DNA of 64,000 nucleotides. Origin: Halarsenatibacter silvermanii. Lineage in GTDB: Bacteria; Bacillota; Halanaerobiia; Halanaerobiales; Halarsenatibacteraceae. The position numbers and the translations under genes were made by a program. The DNA is taken from positions 114,480 to 178,479 of the forward strand of contig NZ_FNGO01000002.1 of assembly GCF_900103135.1 (NCBI RefSeq), read 5' to 3'. Under the pieces are notes generated by a model. It did no database searches and had not been told where the DNA came from. It saw only the letters and a program-made list of their open reading frames with translations. Shown here piece after piece: positions 23,114 through 32,009 of this stretch (its first letter is position 1; the number at the start of each line of letters is the position of its first letter).

Positions 23114-25504
23114 TTATACCGATTCATCTTCCCCTTTCTCATCCTCATCCTGCAGATTACGTGCTGTTTCGGCCATCTCCTCCAGGACCGATTCCATGCG
23201 GGAATCTACTTCTTCCACTGAAGGCTCGAAGAAAAGATCGATTGCTTCGTCTATCCTTTCCACGGTGTAGATATGAAATTCACCTCTGCCCACTGATTCC
23301 AGAACTCTATCCTCGAGCATCAAATTTTCCAGATTCTGTTCGGGTATAACAACACCTTGCTCTCCGGTGAAACCCCGATTCCGGCAGACATCGTAAAAGC
23401 CTTCAATTTTGCAGTTGGCGCCACCTATAGGCTGAACCACACCTCGCTGATTCATAGAGCCAGTTATGGCCAGATCCTGTCTCAGGGGGAGCTCGGTCAC
23501 AGAAGATATTATAGCCAGCAGTTCGGCACATGAAGCGCTGTCGCCATCGATATCGGAATAAGATTGCTCAAAAGCCAGAGAAGCCGAAAGTGTGAGAGAA
23601 TGCTCGCGCGCATACCTGCCTCCCAGAAAACCGGAAAGGATCAATACTCCTTTGTCATGTATGCTGCCGCTCATCTCCGCTTTTCTTTCAATATTCACAA
23701 CTCCTTCTTTCCCCGGAAAAGACTGACAGGTAATCCGGCTGGGTCGGCCGAAGGTGTGCTCTCCGGAATGATGAACAGAGAGACCGTTGATCTGTCCGAT
23801 CTGCTCACCTTTTACATCTATAAGCAGCCTGTCCCTGTCCAGCATTTCCTGAATCTTTTCCTCGGCCAGATTTGCCCTGTATTCCTTCTTTTCAAGCGCT
23901 TTCTGAACATGTTCTTCTCTGACTTTATCATCATCTTCCATCTCCGACCAGGTGCTGGCTTCATAAATGACCTCGATTAATTCATTAAATCTGGTGGTCA
24001 TCTTTTTGCCGTCCCGGGCCAGCCGCGAGCTGTACTCAATTGTTTTGGACACCGCTCCCGCGCAAAAGTGATTGATATCCTCCCTCTCACAAACCTGGGC
24101 AACAAATGAGGCAAAATCCCTCATATTCTCCTGGCTTCTTTCCATCTCTGTATCAAAGTGAGCTTTTATCTTAAACAGCTTCTTGAACTCCTCATCAAAA
24201 TTGTAAAGAAGACTGTAAAGCATGGGACTGCCGACCATTATGACTTTTACGTTTATATCAAAGGGCTCGGGCTTGAGAGAGCTTATGGGATAGGATCGAT
24301 ACTGCTCTCCGATGTTTTCCACCTTGTGTTCCTGATTGATAAGGGCCCGCTTTAAGGTTTCCCAGGAAAAATGATTGGTCAGCACATCCTTGGCCTGCAA
24401 AATCAAATATCCTCCATTTGCCTCGTGGAGAGAACCTCCCTTGATCATGGTAAAATCAGTCGTAACCGTTCCGAATTTGCTCTTGCCTTCAATTTTTCCG
24501 AAAAGATTGTAATAGGTGGGGTTGGTTTCGAAAACAACCGGTCCACCTTCGGTGTCGGAATTATCGACTATCAAATTCACCTGATAGCGGACAAAAAAGT
24601 CGTCATCCCCCTCTCCCATATTCACGGGAAAAGGCATCTGCTGATCGTTATCCCCCTGAAGAAATTTATCCAGATTATTGACAATATCCTGTTTGACGTC
24701 CTCCAGATAATCGGTAACTTCTTCACCGCAATCCGAGTACCGATGCTTTAGCTGATCTATAATGGGCTGCACTATGGAAAGTCCCATCTCCTCCTGCAGT
24801 TCAGAAAGTTTCTCCTGAGCTTCTTCCTTTTTATCCCGAATATTTCTCATCAATTTGTCGAGCTGTTTCTTAATCTGCTGGCTCTTTTCTCTTATCTCTT
24901 CCCGTCTGTCATCATCCAGCTTTTGATATTCATCCTGTTTTATCGGTTCTCCTTCCTCATTTATCGGCACCGGCACAGGTCCTCGTTCGGATTTTTGCAG
25001 AGTGAAGCCTTCTTCGCGAATCTCCTGATCGAATTCTTCCATCATCCGGTTCGACTCCTGCTGATATTCCCCCATTATCTCACTGCGTTTTTCCTCGAAT
25101 TCCTCACCCTCAAAAAGTTTGGGCAGCTCCTCTTTGAGCTCTTCAATAACATTATCCATATCGTCGCTAAGAGGCCTGCCGCTGCCGGCGGGTATGGTTA
25201 TAGCCCGGGGAGACTCCGGATCTTCAAAATTAAAGATATAGAGCATATCATTCGGAGTAGGAATTTCATCGGCGATATCCTGCGATTTTCTGCGAGCATA
25301 AGTTTTCTTGCCCGTGCCGATAGGACCTGCCATAAAAATGTTATATCCTTCTTTATCAATATTGAAACCAAAATCGGTAGCTTCCACTGCCCGCTGCTGC
25401 CCTATAATCCCCTCTTCGAAAGGCGTTATTTCCTCGGTGGTTTCAAATTCGAATTGATCCCGGGCACATTCACAGCGCAGCTCTTCCGCGTCTAATTCTC
25501 TCAT
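23114..25504 (-). CDS. Lon-like ATP-dependent protease (AAA_32/Lon_C)
   Basis: Protein of 796 residues. An atypical AAA ATPase domain comes first with Walker A AGPIGTGKKT (residues 59-68), an inserted coiled coil rich in Glu and Lys (about 140-260), and a Lon-type proteolytic domain at the C terminus with the catalytic Ser in DGDSASCAELLA and the catalytic Lys in GGANCKIEGF. The family is common in Clostridia and Thermotogae and probably degrades damaged cytosolic proteins. The coiled coil replaces the usual Lon N domain. It is divergent to rex; no heat-shock element is recognised upstream. Confidence 0.9.
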   Translation of the reverse strand: MRELDAEELRCECARDQFEFETTEEITPFEEGIIGQQRAVEATDFGFNIDKEGYNIFMAGPIGTGKKTYARRKSQDIADEIPTPNDMLYIFNFEDPESPRAITIPAGSGRPLSDDMDNVIEELKEELPKLFEGEEFEEKRSEIMGEYQQESNRMMEEFDQEIREEGFTLQKSERGPVPVPINEEGEPIKQDEYQKLDDDRREEIREKSQQIKKQLDKLMRNIRDKKEEAQEKLSELQEEMGLSIVQPIIDQLKHRYSDCGEEVTDYLEDVKQDIVNNLDKFLQGDNDQQMPFPVNMGEGDDDFFVRYQVNLIVDNSDTEGGPVVFETNPTYYNLFGKIEGKSKFGTVTTDFTMIKGGSLHEANGGYLILQAKDVLTNHFSWETLKRALINQEHKVENIGEQYRSYPISSLKPEPFDINVKVIMVGSPMLYSLLYNFDEEFKKLFKIKAHFDTEMERSQENMRDFASFVAQVCEREDINHFCAGAVSKTIEYSSRLARDGKKMTTRFNELIEVIYEASTWSEMEDDDKVREEHVQKALEKKEYRANLAEEKIQEMLDRDRLLIDVKGEQIGQINGLSVHHSGEHTFGRPSRITCQSFPGKEGVVNIERKAEMSGSIHDKGVLILSGFLGGRYAREHSLTLSASLAFEQSYSDIDGDSASCAELLAIISSVTELPLRQDLAITGSMNQRGVVQPIGGANCKIEGFYDVCRNRGFTGEQGVVIPEQNLENLMLEDRVLESVGRGEFHIYTVERIDEAIDLFFEPSVEEVDSRMESVLEEMAETARNLQDEDEKGEDESV

Positions 25505-25595
25505 TATTTCATACCTCCTGTTGGTGCTCCAGCAGAATTAAGCACTCAAAATTGTAAGTCAGCGTTTGTACCTCGCAGAGTTGAGCATGCTTCCC

Positions 25596-25624
25596 TTGAT
25601 AAAAAAACATCAATACGATAAAAT
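25596..25624 (+). promoter_or_regulatory. Putative rex promoter
   Basis: TTGATA (25596-25601) and TAAAAT (25619-25624) with a 17-base spacer, giving a start near 25631 and a leader of about 69 bases. No TTGTGAA-type palindromic Rex site was recognised around it. Confidence 0.5.
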
Positions 25625-25699
25625 GTAAACAGAAGGCTTGTGATTAGTATAACTTTTTGTTGGGGTTATGCTCCAGATATTATCGGGGGAGGTTTGAAA

Positions 25700-26347
25700 A
25701 TGTCGGACAAAAGTCAGATCCCGGACAAAATTATAAGCAGACTTCCGCAGTACTATGTGCAGTTAAAAAGACTTCTGGAAAAAGACTGCCAGTACGTCTC
25801 ATCCGAAAAATTGGCCGAACAGATGGAACTTTCCAGCTCGCTGGTCAGAAGAGACCTGAGTCATTTTGGCAGCTTCGGCAAAAAAAGCTATGGCTACGAT
25901 ATTCACTGTCTGCACGAAAAAATAGCCAGCATAATGGGCTTTACCCGGGAGAAAAACATGATTGTACTTGGGGCCGGGTACCTGGGTCGGGCCTTAGCTC
26001 ATAACGATAGTTATGAGGAAAGAGGCTACCAGGTTCTGGCACTTTTCGATGTGGACCCGGCTATAATAGGTCTGGAATTCAACAATACTACAGTTCTGGA
26101 TGTGGATTTAGCCCCGGAATTTATCGAAGAGCACGAAGTAGAGGTGGCCGCCCTTGCCGTTCCCTTTGAAGCAGCCCAAAAAATGGCTGACATGGCTGTA
26201 AATTCTGGCGTGCAGGCAATCTGGGACTTCACCGAAACTCCACTGGAAACGCCTCAGGATATAATTCATATAGAACAGAATATGAACGACGGCCTGTGCA
26301 AAATTTCCTGCCGACTCATGGACAGGAGCAAAACAAAAACTCAGTAA
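25700..26347 (+). CDS. rex: Redox-sensing transcriptional repressor Rex
   Basis: Rex of 215 residues. The winged-helix domain (1-75) has KIISRLPQYYVQLKRLLEKD and SSLVRRDLSHFGSFGKK, and the NAD(H)-binding Rossmann domain has VLGAGYLGRALA (residues 89-100) and ALAVPFEAAQKMAD. Rex senses the NADH/NAD+ ratio and represses fermentation and respiration genes. The ATG at 25700 is preferred because GGGGGAGGTTTGAA precedes it; a longer frame from 25640 has no good site and begins near the predicted transcription start. One of the few plus-strand genes, convergent with DUF503 with a 7-base overlap. Confidence 0.94.
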   Translation: MSDKSQIPDKIISRLPQYYVQLKRLLEKDCQYVSSEKLAEQMELSSSLVRRDLSHFGSFGKKSYGYDIHCLHEKIASIMGFTREKNMIVLGAGYLGRALAHNDSYEERGYQVLALFDVDPAIIGLEFNNTTVLDVDLAPEFIEEHEVEVAALAVPFEAAQKMADMAVNSGVQAIWDFTETPLETPQDIIHIEQNMNDGLCKISCRLMDRSKTKTQ

Positions 26348-26622
26348 TAATTTACCTTTCTATCTATCAGCTCCATGCCATGAGTTTCATCGGCTCGCTG
26401 AATTATTGCCGAGAATATCTTTTCCAGCTGATTTTTGTCACTGCTGACAGAAGCAACTCCGATCACCGACCGCTGCCAGAGATCCTGGTTTTCCACCTCT
26501 GAAACAGACACATTAAAATCATTATCAACTTTATCCTTGAAGCTCTGCAGCAGCATCCTCTTTTCCTTCAAAGAAGTTACGCCGGGTAAAAAAAACTCCA
26601 TCCTCATAGCAGCCACCCTCAA
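26341..26622 (-). CDS. DUF503 / YlxP-family protein
   Basis: Small protein of 93 residues matching DUF503: LPGVTSLKEKRMLLQSFKDK, then DLWQRSVIGVASVSSDK. The Bacillus relative YlxP lies in the nusA-infB operon and its role is not established; here it stands alone. It overlaps the 3' end of rex on the opposite strand by 7 bases and is 36 bases from the dihydropyrimidinase gene upstream, so it may be co-transcribed with that gene. Confidence 0.85.
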   Translation of the reverse strand: MRVAAMRMEFFLPGVTSLKEKRMLLQSFKDKVDNDFNVSVSEVENQDLWQRSVIGVASVSSDKNQLEKIFSAIIQRADETHGMELIDRKVNYY

Positions 26623-26658
26623 ACATATTACCTCCCGTTTACGGCATACTTATCAGCA

Positions 26659-28077
26659 TCATTTGCGACCAAAAAGTGAAGATTTTCCAGCTGAAATAAA
26701 ATCACCCCGGCCTTTATCGGCCTTGAGCTCTCCCTCTCTGGCGATTATCTCTCCTCCAGCTATGGTCATCCGGGGATAACCTCTGACGGTGATGTGAGCA
26801 TAAGGAGAATATCCGGCAGCGGAATGGAGGTTATCGGATGTAAGCCGTTTTTTCTTCTCAGGATCAAAAACAACCAGGTCTGCCAGACTTCCCTCCGCTA
26901 TACTGCCCCTCTGCGGATATAAACCGAAAAGTCTGGCCGGATTGGTGCTAAGCTGCCTGCTCAACTGCTGATAGGAAATGTGGTTTCTGTTTACGAAAAA
27001 ATGATGGAGCAGAGCCAGGAGGGTTTCTGAGCCTGGTATGCCGGGCAGCATATTTAAAGGATTTTTTTCCTCGCGTTTTTGAGCGAGCGAAAATGCACAG
27101 TGATCTGTTGCCGCTGTGTCCACACTTTCCCGGGCAAAATAATTTCTCAAAAGATTTCGCTGGCCGCGGCTGCGCAGCGGCGGGACCATAAAATATTTCT
27201 CCGGCTCAGCCCCCTCCAAAAACTCCCTGTCCAAACACAAATAATGGGGAGTGGTTTCAGCGGCTATATTCGCCCCTTTCTCTCTCAGCTTCTCGACAGT
27301 CTTCATGGTCTCTCCGGCTGAAATATGGTCGACATAAAGAGGAACATCTTCCTCCCGGGCCAGCCGCCCCAGTCTTTTGACCGCAGCAGTTTCTGCTTCG
27401 GGCGGCCTTAAATCAGCATGATCGCTCAGCTTAAAATTGCTCTCCCCACCCAACCGAGAACTGATATCCTGGCGGGCTCTGGTTATTATCTCATCATGCT
27501 CGGCATGCACGGTGGGCAGAAGGCCCAGCTGCGAACATGCTTTCATGAGCCCGGCCCTATCCGCCTGCGGTATAAAATAACCAGCATCTTTATAGGTGGT
27601 AAACATCTTGATGCTGCTTATTCCCATATCCCTGATCTTCTGCAGCTGACGATAAATTTCATCATCAAAATAATGAACGGTCTGGTGAAGATTAAAATCT
27701 ATGACCGCATTTTTTTCAGCCTGTTTTCTGCGGGAGCGGGCTGATTCCCCCAGAGATATATTCTCCTGATGATCGGCAAAATCGATAAAAGCAGTAACTC
27801 CTCCCAGAGCAGCAGAGCGGGTGCCGCTGTAAAAATCCCCGGCTGTCACAGTATCCCGCGAATGCAGCTGGTAATGAGTATGAGCATCTATGACTCCCGG
27901 CATAATCACACAGCCTGAAACATCGATTGTTTTAAGACCTTGCAAACCGTTTTCCAGATCAAAATTTTGATTCTCTCCGGATAACACCCTGCTGATAATT
28001 CCATCTTTTATCAGCAGGGTGCCCGGAAAAGTATCATTTTCCGTTACAATTCGGCCATTTTTCAAAAGCAGCGGCAT
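26659..28077 (-). CDS. hydA: Dihydropyrimidinase/hydantoinase-type amidohydrolase
   Basis: Cyclic amidohydrolase of 472 residues. Metal ligands appear in order: DAHTH (His66 and His68), the carboxylated Lys157 in SSIKMFT, HAEH near 191-194, DHIS with His251, and ATDHCAF with Asp325. This set fits dihydropyrimidinase/D-hydantoinase/allantoinase enzymes that open cyclic ureides. A hyuA gene of this type occurs in the purine/urate clusters of gut anaerobes, so it may act with the island at 43000-64000. Standing apart from that island, its substrate remains open. Confidence 0.87.
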   Translation of the reverse strand: MPLLLKNGRIVTENDTFPGTLLIKDGIISRVLSGENQNFDLENGLQGLKTIDVSGCVIMPGVIDAHTHYQLHSRDTVTAGDFYSGTRSAALGGVTAFIDFADHQENISLGESARSRRKQAEKNAVIDFNLHQTVHYFDDEIYRQLQKIRDMGISSIKMFTTYKDAGYFIPQADRAGLMKACSQLGLLPTVHAEHDEIITRARQDISSRLGGESNFKLSDHADLRPPEAETAAVKRLGRLAREEDVPLYVDHISAGETMKTVEKLREKGANIAAETTPHYLCLDREFLEGAEPEKYFMVPPLRSRGQRNLLRNYFARESVDTAATDHCAFSLAQKREEKNPLNMLPGIPGSETLLALLHHFFVNRNHISYQQLSRQLSTNPARLFGLYPQRGSIAEGSLADLVVFDPEKKKRLTSDNLHSAAGYSPYAHITVRGYPRMTIAGGEIIAREGELKADKGRGDFISAGKSSLFGRK

Positions 28078-28139
28078 CTAATACCTCCCGGTGCTGATCC
28101 CTTTCTGAGTATCTCATATTTTATCTGCGATAATAATGC

Positions 28140-28166
28140 AAAAAGACGGCCCGCTTACAGGCCGTT
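28140..28166 (-). terminator. Intrinsic terminator after phoU
   Basis: On the minus strand stem ACGGCC/GGCCGT with an 8-base loop is followed by C and a run of six T. It lies 19 bases after the phoU stop. Confidence 0.75.
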
Positions 28167-28184
28167 AACTGACAAATATTCAGC

Positions 28185-28841
28185 TCAATATTTAACCCGG
28201 TTTCCTGTGGACACAAAGATAGTCTCCTCTCCTATGTTTGTGGCGTGATCTCCGATCCTTTCCAGAGATTTGGCCACAGTTACAAATCTCATGGCCTGAT
28301 TGATATCTCTCTCATTATCGCTGGCATTATCTATAATCCGCAGACTTTCCTCATAAATCCGATCGTTGATATTATCCACCCGTTCATCCTTGCGGCAGGC
28401 AGCCTCAGCCAGCTCATGATTTTCGGTCACGAAGGCCTCGAGTACCGCATCAAGCATGTCCAGCACCAGCTCTGCCAGTTCGGGAATCATGACCAGCGGT
28501 TCGAGATACTCCTCGTTTCTAAGCTCCAGAGCTATTTCCGCTATATTCGTGGAATGATCGCCAATTCTTTCCAGATCGCGCGTAATTTTGAGCATGGCCA
28601 TGGCATATCGAGCTTCACCGGCTATAGGACTCCGCAGGGTCAAAAGCCGGGATATCTTGTCCTCTATAGTGACCTCAAAATTGTCCAGAACATCATCCCT
28701 GTTTATAATCTGCCGGGCCAGCTCGCCATCCTGGTCATCCAGAGCCTTGATGGAATTTTGCAGCATCTCATTGGCTATTTCGCTCATATCACTGAGATCA
28801 TCGATTATTTCCTGTCTTTTTTGCTCGTAATCATTTTCCAT
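28185..28841 (-). CDS. phoU: Phosphate-uptake regulator PhoU
   Basis: Three-helix-bundle repeat protein of 218 residues with the two PhoU metal-binding repeats: MLKITRDLERIGDHSTNIAE and VTVAKSLERIGDHATNIGEE. PhoU restrains phosphate import by Pst and dampens PhoR signalling. No pst or phoBR genes adjoin it, so it is a solitary copy. Divergent from the SagB-type gene. Confidence 0.93.
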   Translation of the reverse strand: MENDYEQKRQEIIDDLSDMSEIANEMLQNSIKALDDQDGELARQIINRDDVLDNFEVTIEDKISRLLTLRSPIAGEARYAMAMLKITRDLERIGDHSTNIAEIALELRNEEYLEPLVMIPELAELVLDMLDAVLEAFVTENHELAEAACRKDERVDNINDRIYEESLRIIDNASDNERDINQAMRFVTVAKSLERIGDHATNIGEETIFVSTGNRVKY

Positions 28842-29053
28842 ATGGTTATCGAGCCCCCTTACAGAATTTTAACTGCTATAAAATGAGACTTCTGTCAGGT
28901 CAAATCAATCCAAGTCCCTGAAAACATTCCCGGTCGTGTCCAAAAATATACCCTCCGCAAAAAGCTTTCTTCTGCCTATTCGGTAATTAAATAATTCTGT
29001 GTTAAACCGAGAAATCCTGCTTGACCTCCACCGTCAAAGAGCTCAAATTCTTA

Positions 29054-29095
29054 GGTTCTTCTTGAGTTCAGTATCAACTGATAACAGGAAGAGCC
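29054..29095. repeat. 42-bp compact copy of the dispersed repeat
   Basis: Begins GGTTCTTCTTGAGTTCAGTA and ends TCAACTGATAACAGGAAGAG CC; the outer 10 bases pair at 8 of 10 positions, so it forms a hairpin. It unites both kinds of end of the 35954-36089 element with almost no interior. It stops 2 bases before the -35 of the next promoter. Confidence 0.5.
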
Positions 29096-29097
29096 AT

Positions 29098-29126
29098 TTT
29101 TAAATGCCAGACCGTTATGGTATAAT
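29098..29126 (+). promoter_or_regulatory. Putative promoter of the SagB-type gene
   Basis: A perfect -10 TATAAT (29121-29126) lies 17 bases from a weak -35 TTTTAA (29098-29103). Start near 29133, leader about 43 bases. This rules out an upstream ATG at 29104 as the start codon. Confidence 0.55.
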
Positions 29127-29175
29127 AAAACAGCGATTCTCAAAATTAAGAATTAACCGAGGGAGGTATGTAAAA

Positions 29176-29925
29176 ATGAACGCAGAAGAGAGTGACCATA
29201 TCGGAAAAAAATTTCTTGAGAAGACCAGACCAGATCAGCTGAGCCAGCCTGATCAACAGAAAAATGTCCCTCCTCCTCCCCGAAGCTGGGATTTAACTCC
29301 CAAAAAAACATATGATCTTCCCGCTCCCGAAGAAATTGACCTGCCCGAGGCGCATCTTCTCGAAACCATCGATAGCCGGCGCAGCAAGAGAAGTTTTACG
29401 GAAAAACCACTCAGCAATGAGGACCTATCGATCCTTCTCTATTACACTCAGGGTATCCAGCGTGAGCTTTCGGGTGAGATCAGCCTGCGCACAGTGCCTT
29501 CAGCCGGCGCCCGGCATGCTTTTGAAACCATGATCTACCTTGATAAAGCAACCAGTCTGCCCCGGGGGATCTATCACTATCAGGCCGAAGATCACAGTCT
29601 GGGCCTTATATTATCAGGCAACTTTCAAAAAGAAGCCGTCAGAGCAGGCCTGGGGCAAAATCATCTGGCCGAGGCTGCCGCGGTATTCTTCTGGGTCGCC
29701 GACAGTTATCGCATGGAATGGCGTTACAGCGAAAGGGCCTTTCGCTATCTTCATCTTGATGCCGGTCATGTCTGTCAAAACCTTTATCTGGCAGCAGAAG
29801 CTTTAGACGCAGGTGTCTGTGCTATAGCAGCCTATGATGACGATTATGCCAATAAACTTCTCAATCTGGACGGTCAGGATAATTTTGTAATATACATGGC
29901 CGCGCTCGGCTTTCGCAAAAACTAA
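29176..29925 (+). CDS. SagB-type nitroreductase-fold oxidoreductase
   Basis: FMN-dependent nitroreductase-fold protein of 249 residues of the SagB group: SRRSKRSFTEKPLSNEDLS, YYTQGIQRE, TVPSAGARHAFETMIYL, and the C-terminal HVCQNLYLAAEALDAGVCAI. The family includes thiazole/oxazole dehydrogenases, but stand-alone versions without a cyclodehydratase, as here, are common in anaerobes and have unknown substrates. GGGAGGT precedes the ATG by 7 bases. Start of a plus-strand operon with the flavodoxin-fold gene, 40 bases on. Confidence 0.85.
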   Translation: MNAEESDHIGKKFLEKTRPDQLSQPDQQKNVPPPPRSWDLTPKKTYDLPAPEEIDLPEAHLLETIDSRRSKRSFTEKPLSNEDLSILLYYTQGIQRELSGEISLRTVPSAGARHAFETMIYLDKATSLPRGIYHYQAEDHSLGLILSGNFQKEAVRAGLGQNHLAEAAAVFFWVADSYRMEWRYSERAFRYLHLDAGHVCQNLYLAAEALDAGVCAIAAYDDDYANKLLNLDGQDNFVIYMAALGFRKN

Positions 29926-29965
29926 CAGCCGTGTTTTAAAACTGCCTCCGGGGAGGAAAAAGAAC

Positions 29966-30571
29966 ATGAAAATCACAGCTATCGAAGGAAGTCCGCGTCC
30001 ACAGGGACACAGCAGTGAACTTTTGAACCAGGTGCTTAAGGGCTGCCGTGAGAAAGCGCAGCATCAGGAAGCCGATGTCGAAATCAACCATCTCCGTCCC
30101 TTCGACATGGATATAGAACCCTGCACCGGCTGTTTTAGCTGCAGCGAAACCGGAACCTGTATATTTTCCGACGACATGGATCCGTTGATAGATGAAGGGG
30201 GATTTGATCAGAGCGATATAATTTTGCTTTCCACCCCGATTTATTTTAACGGACATCCCTCGCATGTGAAAAAGATGATAGATCGCTGCCAGCCCATATA
30301 CGCCAGCAAATACGATCTCAAAAAGCCAATAATTGACCGCGATAAGTTCAGACTCTCAGCCTGGCTGGCCTGTGCTGGCGGACCCTCATATGAAGATCAG
30401 TTCACCGCTGCCAGAATCGTGGCCGAAATGTTTTTCAAAACTGTCAACACTGAAAAGTTCGATGAGATAGTCAGACCTAACACCGATGAAGAAACTCCGG
30501 CCGACTCTCCCGGGCTCAAAAATAGTTCAAGGAAGCTGGGAATCAGCCTGGTAGAACGTTTTCTCTCCTGA
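29966..30571 (+). CDS. NADPH-dependent FMN reductase-type iron-sulfur flavoprotein
   Basis: Flavodoxin-fold protein of 201 residues. The N-terminal ITAIEGSPRPQGHSSELLNQ is the FMN phosphate loop; PCTGCFSCSETGTC at residues 50-63 is a cysteine motif typical of iron-sulfur flavoproteins; LLSTPIYFNGHPSHVKKMID is the flavin-contact segment. It probably transfers electrons between ferredoxin or NAD(P)H and a small acceptor. Between the SagB-type gene and the YlqG-like gene, same strand. Confidence 0.87.
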   Translation: MKITAIEGSPRPQGHSSELLNQVLKGCREKAQHQEADVEINHLRPFDMDIEPCTGCFSCSETGTCIFSDDMDPLIDEGGFDQSDIILLSTPIYFNGHPSHVKKMIDRCQPIYASKYDLKKPIIDRDKFRLSAWLACAGGPSYEDQFTAARIVAEMFFKTVNTEKFDEIVRPNTDEETPADSPGLKNSSRKLGISLVERFLS

Positions 30572-30583
30572 GGAGGTTAGATC

Positions 30584-31681
30584 ATGCCTTTTGAATCTTT
30601 AGAACCTCCCCGTCGGGCTGAACTTGAAAGGATAATAAGAACCCAGGTAAAAAAATCTTCCGTAGAATCCTCCACTTCTCAGGAGGGGTTGGCTGCAGAT
30701 GCTGGCGAAGCTGAACTGGAAGCCGGTGAAAATCTGCTTCAGCTTCTCGGTGAACTTCCGGATGACATCGGCCAGGAATTTCTGCGAACCTGGCTCAATT
30801 CACGGCTCCCCCTCAAAGCTGAAACCGTTTTACCTCTCCTGCAGCAGCTGCAGGAGTTATCTACTTCCAGCGCCCGTCAGCGCCTGATAACGACTGCCGC
30901 TTTTCTTCAGCGCCAGGACCTACCTCTGAGACAGCATTTTCTGAGGTCTCTGACTGCTCTATCCGAAAGCCAGGAAAAACCAGAGATGGCTGAAGAACTC
31001 ACTTCCGAACTGCCGTTATTTAACCCGGATTCTACTTCACTTTCGTCAGCAGAAAACCTGCAAAAACTCCCTGAAAACTTAAATCTTCTTTTTGAGCAGT
31101 TATTTTCTTTTCAGGACGAATCCGGAGGTGAAGGGGAAAGCGAAGGAAAAAACCTGAGTCCGAATGAAAACAGATTGCTTTCCGGGCTGCTCTCCATAAA
31201 TATTTTGAATTTGAGCGAGCAGACAGGAGAAGCAGGTCGACTGAGGCTATATCTGGAATGGCCTCCTTTGAACATCCAGGCTGAAAGGCAGCTGGCTCTG
31301 CGAATTTCTTCGTTCTTTTCCGAAGAAGATAAAGAAAAAGCTGAAACGGAAGATGAAAATTTCAGCATCAGTTTTATCGTAGAGCTGCAAAACCTTGGGG
31401 TTATCAGAGCTGATGCTCTGCTTTTCGATCGGGAGATCGATCTGACTTTTACCGCCGGAAGCTACAGGACGCAGGAAGTGATAAGAGAAAATCTGCCCCG
31501 GCTGCAGGAAAAGCTTCAGGAGCTCGATTTTCAGATCAGATCCAGTTCAGTCTCTCTGGATGAAAAACTCGATACTTTCGGGCTCAGAAACGAGATTATG
31601 CAGCCAGAAACAGCTGATACGGAAGCAGGAGAGATTGAAGACCTGATAAAGGAATACCGCCATCTCGATTTTAGAGTTTAG
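30584..31681 (+). CDS. YlqG-like / FliK C-terminal-like protein
   Basis: Acidic, Leu- and Glu-rich protein of 365 residues. The first 180 residues are helical and of low complexity. Residues 200-330 form a domain (GRLRLYLEWPPLNIQAERQL, then ISFIVELQNLGVIRADALLF) recalling the FliK hook-length C-terminal domain. The position directly before an FlhB C-terminal homologue parallels Bacillus ylqG-ylqH. No other flagellar gene lies in the window. AGGAGGT precedes the ATG. The function is unknown; the FliK relation rests on pattern and synteny. Confidence 0.6.
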   Translation: MPFESLEPPRRAELERIIRTQVKKSSVESSTSQEGLAADAGEAELEAGENLLQLLGELPDDIGQEFLRTWLNSRLPLKAETVLPLLQQLQELSTSSARQRLITTAAFLQRQDLPLRQHFLRSLTALSESQEKPEMAEELTSELPLFNPDSTSLSSAENLQKLPENLNLLFEQLFSFQDESGGEGESEGKNLSPNENRLLSGLLSINILNLSEQTGEAGRLRLYLEWPPLNIQAERQLALRISSFFSEEDKEKAETEDENFSISFIVELQNLGVIRADALLFDREIDLTFTAGSYRTQEVIRENLPRLQEKLQELDFQIRSSSVSLDEKLDTFGLRNEIMQPETADTEAGEIEDLIKEYRHLDFRV

Positions 31682-31696
31682 AGGAGGTATCGGCGA

Positions 31697-32005
31697 ATGG
31701 AAACAGATCGGGACGATAAACAAAACAGGAATTCAGAGGAAAAAATGGGACGAAAGCTGGCTGCCGCCCTGGGCTACGATATTGAAAAGGATGCTGCTCC
31801 CCGAGTTCTTGCCCGGGGCAGAGGGGAAATAGCCGAAAAAATAATGGAAAAAGCCCGGGAGGAAAATATACCTATTCACGAGGACAGGGATATCGTCAAA
31901 GTTTTGGTCAACATGGAATTAGGCGAGGAGATCCCCCCGGAACTCTATCGGGTAACCGCCGAAATTCTCAGCTTCATATATAGTCTGGAGGAAGACAACA
32001 GCTGA
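31697..32005 (+). CDS. FlhB C-terminal-domain homologue (YlqH-like)
   Basis: Protein of 102 residues equal to the cytoplasmic domain of FlhB/EscU: AAALGYDIEKDAAPRVLARG, then IAEKIMEKAREENIPIHED and GEEIPPELYRVTAEILSFIY. It lacks the membrane part and the NPTH autocleavage motif. Stand-alone forms are known in Bacillus (YlqH) and clostridia, of unknown purpose. 15 bases from the YlqG-like gene, with GAGGAGGT before the start. Convergent with the MoeA-like gene 4 bases away. Confidence 0.85.
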   Translation: METDRDDKQNRNSEEKMGRKLAAALGYDIEKDAAPRVLARGRGEIAEKIMEKAREENIPIHEDRDIVKVLVNMELGEEIPPELYRVTAEILSFIYSLEEDNS

Positions 32006-32009
32006 AAAC

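Noticed and set aside
25625-25699. Rex auto-regulatory operator before rex
   Set aside because: Only a half-like TTGTGATT was seen near 25639; no palindromic TTGTGAA-type site could be assembled.
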